The notes under the pieces are model-generated. The model did not search any database and had not been told where the DNA came from. It saw only the letters and a list, made by a program, of their open reading frames with translations. The position numbers and the translations under genes are program-made. A stretch of 39,677 nucleotides of DNA from JBOFLG01 sp051657745 (GTDB taxonomy: Bacteria > Actinomycetota > Actinomycetes > Actinomycetales > Dermatophilaceae), in assembly GCA_051657745.1 (NCBI GenBank), contig JBOFLG010000202.1:1-39677 (forward strand), read 5' to 3'. Positions 38,438-39,677 of this stretch are shown piece by piece; the stretch's first letter is position 1, and each line of letters opens with the position of its first letter.

Positions 38438-39677
38438 GTGAAGTCGTGGCCCGCACCGTTCCTTCCCGCCGTCCCCGGCCACGGTGAGCCGCTGCGGCTG
38501 CACGACTCCCGCACTGGCGAGCTCGCTACCGTGTCGCCCGGCGACGTCGCCGGCATGTACGTCTGCGGCATCACCCCGTACGACGCCACCCACCTCGGCC
38601 ACGCCGCCACGTACGTCACCTTCGATGTCGTCGGCCGGGCACTGCGCGACGCGGGGCACCAGGTGCGCTACGTGCAGAACGTCACCGACGTCGACGACCC
38701 GCTGCTCGAGCGCGCGGCCCGCGACGGCCGCGACTGGCGCGAGCTGGCGGCGGCCGAGATCGCGCTGTTCCGCGAGGACATGACCGCGCTGGCCGTGCTC
38801 CCACCCGACGAGCTGGTCGGCGTCACCGAGGTGGTGCCCGAGATCGCCGATGCGGTGCGCCGGCTGCTCGACCTCGGCGCCGCGTATCGCGTACCGGTCC
38901 CGGATGGCGCCGCGGCCGGCTCTCCCGACCCAGCGGCATCCGTGAGCGACTCACCTGCGCCAGCGGCGGCTGCGAGTGGCTCTGCTGACCCAGCGGCATC
39001 CGCGGGGGTCGAGCACGCCGGCGTGGGTGGTGACGTATACCTCGATCTCGCGGCCGCACCATCGTTCGGGGAGGTCTCCGGCTGGAGCCGCGAGCAGATG
39101 GCCGAGGTGTTCGCCGACCGCGGCGGCGACCCCGACCGGGCCGGCAAACGCGACCCGCTCGACCCGTTGCTCTGGCGGGCCGCGCGGCCGGGTGAGCCCT
39201 CCTGGCCCGATGACGTGCTCGGCGCCGGCCGCCCGGGGTGGCACGTCGAGTGCACGGCGATCGCGCTCGACCACCTGGGCCACCCGTTCGAGGTCAACGG
39301 CGGCGGTTCCGACCTGGTGTTCCCGCACCACGAGATGAGCGCGGTCCAGGCCATGGCGCTCACCGGTGGCGAGGAGTTCGCGCGCCACTATGTGCACCAG
39401 GCGATGGTCGGCCTGGACGGGGAGAAGATGAGCAAGTCGCGCGGCAACCTCGTGCTCGTATCGCGATTGCGGGCCGACGGTGTCGACCCGATGGCGATCC
39501 GGCTGCTGCTGCTGGCCCAGCACTACCGCCGGGACTGGGACTACACGCCCGAGTTGCTGGATGCCGCGAACGCGCGGCTGGAGCGGTGGCGAACGGCGCT
39601 GTCGGTCAACCGCGGCGCCGACGCGGCATCCACGATCGCGGACGTTCGCGCCCGAGTGGCCGACGACCTGGACACCC
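38438..39677 (+). CDS. mshC: Mycothiol ligase MshC (L-Cys:GlcN-Ins ligase), 3' end cut
   Basis: 413 codons are visible, so only a short C-terminal part is missing. MshC joins cysteine to GlcN-inositol with ATP in mycothiol synthesis and descends from CysS. It starts VKSWPAPFLPAVPG, the MshC N-terminus. Also seen are YVCGITPYDATHLGHAATYV (zinc Cys43 and the HIGH-like THLGH), QNVTDVDDPLL, WHVECTAIALDHLG and KMSKS (330-334). MshC is favoured over CysS by the PxxPG N-terminus, the ITPYDATHLGHA motif and the neighbours. Residues about 153-198 are an Ala/Ser/Pro-rich insert containing a repeated DPAAS, uncommon for the family. The GTG start follows TAGGCT by 7 nt. Confidence 0.93.
   Translation, partial: MKSWPAPFLPAVPGHGEPLRLHDSRTGELATVSPGDVAGMYVCGITPYDATHLGHAATYVTFDVVGRALRDAGHQVRYVQNVTDVDDPLLERAARDGRDWRELAAAEIALFREDMTALAVLPPDELVGVTEVVPEIADAVRRLLDLGAAYRVPVPDGAAAGSPDPAASVSDSPAPAAAASGSADPAASAGVEHAGVGGDVYLDLAAAPSFGEVSGWSREQMAEVFADRGGDPDRAGKRDPLDPLLWRAARPGEPSWPDDVLGAGRPGWHVECTAIALDHLGHPFEVNGGGSDLVFPHHEMSAVQAMALTGGEEFARHYVHQAMVGLDGEKMSKSRGNLVLVSRLRADGVDPMAIRLLLLAQHYRRDWDYTPELLDAANARLERWRTALSVNRGADAASTIADVRARVADDLDT

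Noticed and set aside
38438..39677. Cysteinyl-tRNA synthetase instead of MshC
   Set aside because: KMSKS and HIGH-like motifs are shared, but the SWPxPxxPxxPG start, the ITPYDATHLGHA motif and the neighbours fit MshC.

Overview
This is a high-GC actinomycete chromosome segment. It carries mshC, the ligase of mycothiol synthesis, together with the neighbours it has in Streptomyces and Mycobacterium. It also has two F420-type luciferase-like oxidoreductases, a fabG-fabI pair with the mycobacterial mabA/inhA layout, a single-chain actinobacterial glycogen synthase and a DUF222/HNH gene behind an actinobacterial SOS box. Cyanophycin genes beside glycogen genes would suit Micrococcales of the Intrasporangiaceae/Dermatophilaceae (Tetrasphaera-like) type, but that placement is inference.

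Layout. 1-4.7 kb: DUF2252 protein (cut by the window), SURF1, moaA, DUF3099, fabG, fabI. 4.7-12.2 kb: a cyanophycin (multi-Arg-poly-Asp) locus. A 782-residue Mur-ligase protein resembles cyanophycin synthetase without its ATP-grasp domain and carries a C-terminal TPR region. It faces a convergent serB-cphB-cphA run. 12.2-16.1 kb: a small doubtful ORF, an F420-type oxidoreductase coupled to glgC, and the divergent glgA. 16.1-21.6 kb: ABC ATPase, NfeD plus SPFH protein, TauE-like permease, TrmH-type RNA methyltransferase, and a DUF3037 gene coupled to a HipA-like kinase gene that is frameshifted here. 21.6-28.3 kb: membrane Ser/Thr kinase, tRNA-Leu(GAG), argH, M20 peptidase, DUF5703, a very acidic protein, aldo/keto reductase. 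28.4-39.7 kb: the mycothiol-linked neighbourhood (F420-type oxidoreductase, uppP, phosphomutase-like protein, DUF3090, SCO1664 family, mshC), interrupted by corA, a Co/Ni ECF transporter (cbiM, PDGLE protein, cbiQ, cbiO) and an SOS-controlled HNH gene flanked by two minisatellites.

Expression signals are unusually readable. At least twenty genes have a TANNNT -10 hexamer (mostly TAGGGT or TAGGCT) only 6-8 nt before the start codon, as expected for leaderless mRNAs. In three places the TAG stop of the upstream gene is also the first half of the next gene's -10. Dispersed palindromes of two related kinds sit at gene 3' ends.

The most interesting system is the cyanophycin locus. It has a polymer synthetase, a depolymerase and an apparently undescribed Mur-ligase/TPR companion paralogous to CphA, next to glycogen synthesis genes, so carbon and nitrogen storage functions cluster within about 11 kb.
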